A stretch of DNA of 64,000 nucleotides from Azomonas tarimensis (lineage in GTDB: Bacteria > Pseudomonadota > Gammaproteobacteria > Pseudomonadales > Pseudomonadaceae), in contig NZ_JBHRXZ010000024.1 of the NCBI RefSeq assembly GCF_042648805.1, positions 488,366-552,365 on the forward strand, read 5' to 3'. Positions 61,615 to 64,000 of this stretch are shown one piece after another (position 1 is the first letter of the stretch; each line of letters opens with the position of its first letter). The notes beneath the pieces are model-generated. The model was given only the letters and a program-made list of their open reading frames with translations. It was not told the origin of the DNA and made no database searches. Made by a program: the position numbers and the translations under genes.

Positions 61615-62598
61615 ATGATTAGACATTTTCTCCAGCAGTTCAGTGCAGGCCTGTGCTTGGCCGTCGCCGCCCTGGCTACGACCCCTGCGCTATACGCGGA
61701 CGAATACCCCACCAAGCCGATACGCATCGTCCTGCCGTTCCCCCCAGGCGGAGGAACAGACGCCGTGGCACGTCTGCTCGCCGAAAAAATGACCAAGGAT
61801 CTTGGCGAACCTGTGATCATCGAGCACCGCCCGGGCGCCGGAACCATCGTAGGTTCCAACCTAGTGGCTAACTCTAAACCCGACGGTTATAACCTGTTGC
61901 TGACCGCTAACCCGCTCGTTCAGGCGACCCATACCCAAAGCACGCCACCCTTCGATCCGGTAGAAGATTTCACCCCTATCGCCCGCCTAGTTGGCCTCTC
62001 GCTGGTGCTGGCCGTCCGGTCGGATTCCGGCATCAAAACGGTCGACGACCTGGTCGGGCGTCTTCGTGCTGAACCGGCCAAACACACCTATGGCAGTTAC
62101 GGCATGGCCTCCTCGGCTCACCTCTACGGTCTGCTGTTTGCGGAAGCGAATAAAGTGGACTTCCGCCATATTGCCTACAGGGGCGAAGCGCCATCGGTCA
62201 CCGATCTGCTGGGCGGCCAGTTGACCGCCGTGTTTATGTCCGGAGTCGGTGCGCTGCCGCAGATCAAGGGCGGCAAGCTCACCCCGCTTGCCGTGACCAG
62301 TACCCAGCGCATGCCCGCACTGCCGGAGGTACCCACTTTCCGCGAACTTGGGTACGAGCGGATGGCCAACGACGGCTGGTTCACCTTGTTCGGCCCAGCC
62401 AACATGGACCCGGCGATCGTCGACAAGATTGGCAAGTCCGCAATGGCCGCGGTACAGCAACCGGATGTGGTCGAGCGGTTGGCCGATATCGCCATGGTGC
62501 CGTTCGTCCTGGATGGTCCTTCCTTCGCGCCGATGCTGGCCAAGGAAAATGCACTCTGGAAGGAAATCATTGCCAAGGAGGGGCTCGGCGCGAAGTGA
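61615..62598 (+). CDS. tctC: Tripartite tricarboxylate transporter substrate-binding protein 3 (TctC/Bug family)
   Basis: A 327-residue receptor with a signal peptide (about residues 1-24, ending ALYA) and the ligand-loop motif YPTKPIRIVLPFPPGGGTD. It is clearly diverged from TctC 1 and 2 (ligand loop TANPLVQATHTQS near 100), so it may bind a different acid. The start has AAGGGA upstream. No TctAB pair lies beside it, and it could share the pair at 54-56 kb. Confidence 0.9.
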   Translation: MIRHFLQQFSAGLCLAVAALATTPALYADEYPTKPIRIVLPFPPGGGTDAVARLLAEKMTKDLGEPVIIEHRPGAGTIVGSNLVANSKPDGYNLLLTANPLVQATHTQSTPPFDPVEDFTPIARLVGLSLVLAVRSDSGIKTVDDLVGRLRAEPAKHTYGSYGMASSAHLYGLLFAEANKVDFRHIAYRGEAPSVTDLLGGQLTAVFMSGVGALPQIKGGKLTPLAVTSTQRMPALPEVPTFRELGYERMANDGWFTLFGPANMDPAIVDKIGKSAMAAVQQPDVVERLADIAMVPFVLDGPSFAPMLAKENALWKEIIAKEGLGAK

Positions 62599-62819
62599 AG
62601 CACGGGTAGGCGGTGCCTATTAGTTCGACATCACCTTCGCAGGGCTCGCCAGGAGCCCCCGAGACAACCTTGATTATTATCTCCGCGAGTTCGCAATCAG
62701 ACGCTGACGGCATCGGCCTAGTCTGAAGCAGAGGGGTGCAGAAGTCAGAACAACATGCAGGAAGCTTATGAAATGCAAACTATTAAACCCAGCGGGCATG
62801 CCGTTGTAAGTGAGCAACA
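62599..62819. other. Intergenic region at the end of the regulon, with a 22-codon open frame
   Basis: No shared element and no clear promoter is visible in these 221 bases. A 22-codon frame starts at 62755, and its TGA overlaps the ATG of the next gene. AACAACAT (62750-62757) misses the Crc consensus by one base. The base composition is more AT-rich than its neighbours. Confidence 0.35.
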
Positions 62820-63656
62820 ATGACGACGTCAAAAAACATTCCTCCCTCCGCCTGGCTCGGACGCTCCGGAACCACTCGCGACGTGCTAAGCCCGTCCCTT
62901 CTCAAACGAATCGCCGCGACCCTAGCTGATCCCGAGCCGAGTCCCGGTGGCGCACTGCCGCCGCTCTGGCAGTGGTGTTTCTTTCAAGACGTGCTGCCGG
63001 AAAACGGCCTAGGCGAGGATGGCCATCCGGCCCGTGGCGGCTTTCTCCCACCTGCGGACAACCGCAATCGCATGTGGGCAGGCGGCCGTGTGGAGTTTTT
63101 CGAGCCGCTGAACGCAGGCCTCGAAGCCCAGCGCGTTTCTACCATCACCGGAATCGAGGAGAAGACTGGCCGATCCGGTGCCCTGTTGTTCGTCACCGTA
63201 CAGCACGACTACAGCCAGGACGGTCGCTTGGCGATCCGCGAGGAGCAGGACATCGTCTATCGTGAGCCGAGCCCGCCCACGATCGGCGGTGGCGAGCTCC
63301 CGGCAAGAGGGGATTGGAGTGAAATGGTCACCCCCACCTCGACACTGCTGTTCCGCTATTCAGCAGTGACCTTCAACGGGCATCGCATCCATTACGACTG
63401 GCCCTACGTTACCGAGACCGAAGGTTACCCTGGCCTGGTGGTACATGGTCCGCTGATCGCCACGCTCAATCTTCGCGCCTTCTGCCGTGCCAATCCCCAG
63501 GCCCGGTTACGACGTTTCAGCTACCGCGGGGTGAGGCCGCTGATTGCGCCACAACCATTCGAGGTCAGCGGACGCATCCTGGGACCGGGCAAGGCGGAGC
63601 TCTGGGCCGGCAACGCTGCCGGCATCGCCCAGAAAGCGGAAGTGGAATTCGAATAG
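62820..63656 (+). CDS. MaoC-like/FAS1-type acyl-CoA hydratase (HTD2, mesaconyl-C4-CoA hydratase-like)
   Basis: A 278-residue double-hotdog protein. The N-terminal half carries the WQWCFFQDVLPENGLGEDGHP stretch (near 43-64) typical of the HTD2 and mesaconyl-C4-CoA hydratase group. The C-terminal half has the hydratase motif FNGHRIHYDWPY near 185 and HGPLIATL near 209. It may hydrate a branched enoyl-CoA. It is followed 67 bases later by an acyl-CoA dehydrogenase gene. The ribosome site is weak, which makes coupling to the short upstream frame possible. Confidence 0.82.
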   Translation: MTTSKNIPPSAWLGRSGTTRDVLSPSLLKRIAATLADPEPSPGGALPPLWQWCFFQDVLPENGLGEDGHPARGGFLPPADNRNRMWAGGRVEFFEPLNAGLEAQRVSTITGIEEKTGRSGALLFVTVQHDYSQDGRLAIREEQDIVYREPSPPTIGGGELPARGDWSEMVTPTSTLLFRYSAVTFNGHRIHYDWPYVTETEGYPGLVVHGPLIATLNLRAFCRANPQARLRRFSYRGVRPLIAPQPFEVSGRILGPGKAELWAGNAAGIAQKAEVEFE

Positions 63657-63723
63657 CACTGGCAGCGACGCGCACCCGATTGGGAATGCCCAGCCGCACG
63701 ATTGCCATCCTGAGGGAGTCGAG

Positions 63724-64000
63724 ATGAATCACGAAAACAATGAAAATTTCATAGCCATTCGCGAGGGCGTGCGTGCCCTGTGCACCGAATTTGACGGCGC
63801 CTATTGGCGCGAGATTGATGAGAAGAAAGGCTTCCCCGAGGCTTTTGTTAGTTCCATGACCCAAGCCGGCTGGCTGTCGGCGATGATCCCGGAAGAATAT
63901 GGCGGCTCGGGCCTGGGGCTGACCGAGGCCTCGGTGATCCTCGAGGAGGTCAACCGCTGCGGGGGCAACTCCGGCACCGTCCACGGGCAGATGTACAACA
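63724..64000 (+). CDS. Acyl-CoA dehydrogenase 5 (3' end cut by window)
   Basis: The first 92 codons of an acyl-CoA dehydrogenase: helical N-terminal domain with FIAIREGVRALCTEFDG near 9 and the family segment MIPEEYGGSGLGLTEAS near 54-70. The start has GAGGGAG upstream. The FAD-binding and catalytic parts lie outside the window, so subtype cannot be given. Probably cotranscribed with the MaoC-like gene. Confidence 0.85.
   Translation, partial: MNHENNENFIAIREGVRALCTEFDGAYWREIDEKKGFPEAFVSSMTQAGWLSAMIPEEYGGSGLGLTEASVILEEVNRCGGNSGTVHGQMYN

Overview
The window is high-GC gammaproteobacterial DNA, most likely from Pseudomonas in the broad sense (Stutzerimonas and Halopseudomonas included). The reasons are gene orders that I remember from Pseudomonas: lpxL-type acyltransferase / minCDE (minD starting with TTG) / rluA / apeB / quinone oxidoreductase / prc, the N-acetylglutaminylglutamine amide (NAGGN) osmolyte cluster with its MarR regulator, and fumC beside a bolA-like gene. 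I see no rRNA, tRNA, CRISPR array, insertion sequence or phage gene.

1-25,300 is core chromosome: an exporter half-transporter (cut by the left edge), a DsbA-fold protein, BolA, fumarase, polyphosphate:AMP phosphotransferase, MnmC, a small metal-repressor operon, the NAGGN osmolyte genes, YheU, an alpha/beta hydrolase with MlaA, pirin, a lipid A acyltransferase, the Min system, a pseudouridine synthase, aminopeptidase M18, quinone oxidoreductase and the tail-specific protease.

25,500-62,600 is one large catabolic region for a carboxylic acid, with about 32 genes in ten transcription units. Uptake genes are an OprD-type porin, one TctAB membrane pair and three TctC binding proteins. Activation genes are four acyl-CoA ligases in two paralogous pairs. 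Beta-oxidation genes include four acyl-CoA dehydrogenases (two forming a PimC/PimD-like pair), their own EtfAB, an EHHADH-like bifunctional enzyme, a MaoC hydratase pair, SDR dehydrogenases of MFE-2, DECR2 and FabG types, an SCPx-type thiolase, a thiolase-fold protein without catalytic cysteines next to a DUF35 protein, and an alpha-methylacyl-CoA racemase. Together these resemble the peroxisomal toolkit for alpha-methyl-branched, bile-acid or steroid side-chain acids. The substrate is not identifiable, because no ring-attacking oxygenase is present.

Reading the intergenic DNA by eye gave a repeated bipartite element: CAATGGC, then about 22-24 nt later a TGGC..AA..TGACA half. It occurs ten times, once pointing at each transcription unit of this region, and the four divergent intergenic regions each carry two copies back to back. 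The only regulator gene in the region, an AraC-family gene cotranscribed with tctBA, is the obvious candidate to bind it. Several leaders also carry AANAANAA motifs typical of Crc/Hfq catabolite repression.

62,800-64,000 starts another unit (a MaoC-like hydratase and a cut acyl-CoA dehydrogenase) that lacks the shared element, so the regulon seems to end near 62.6 kb.
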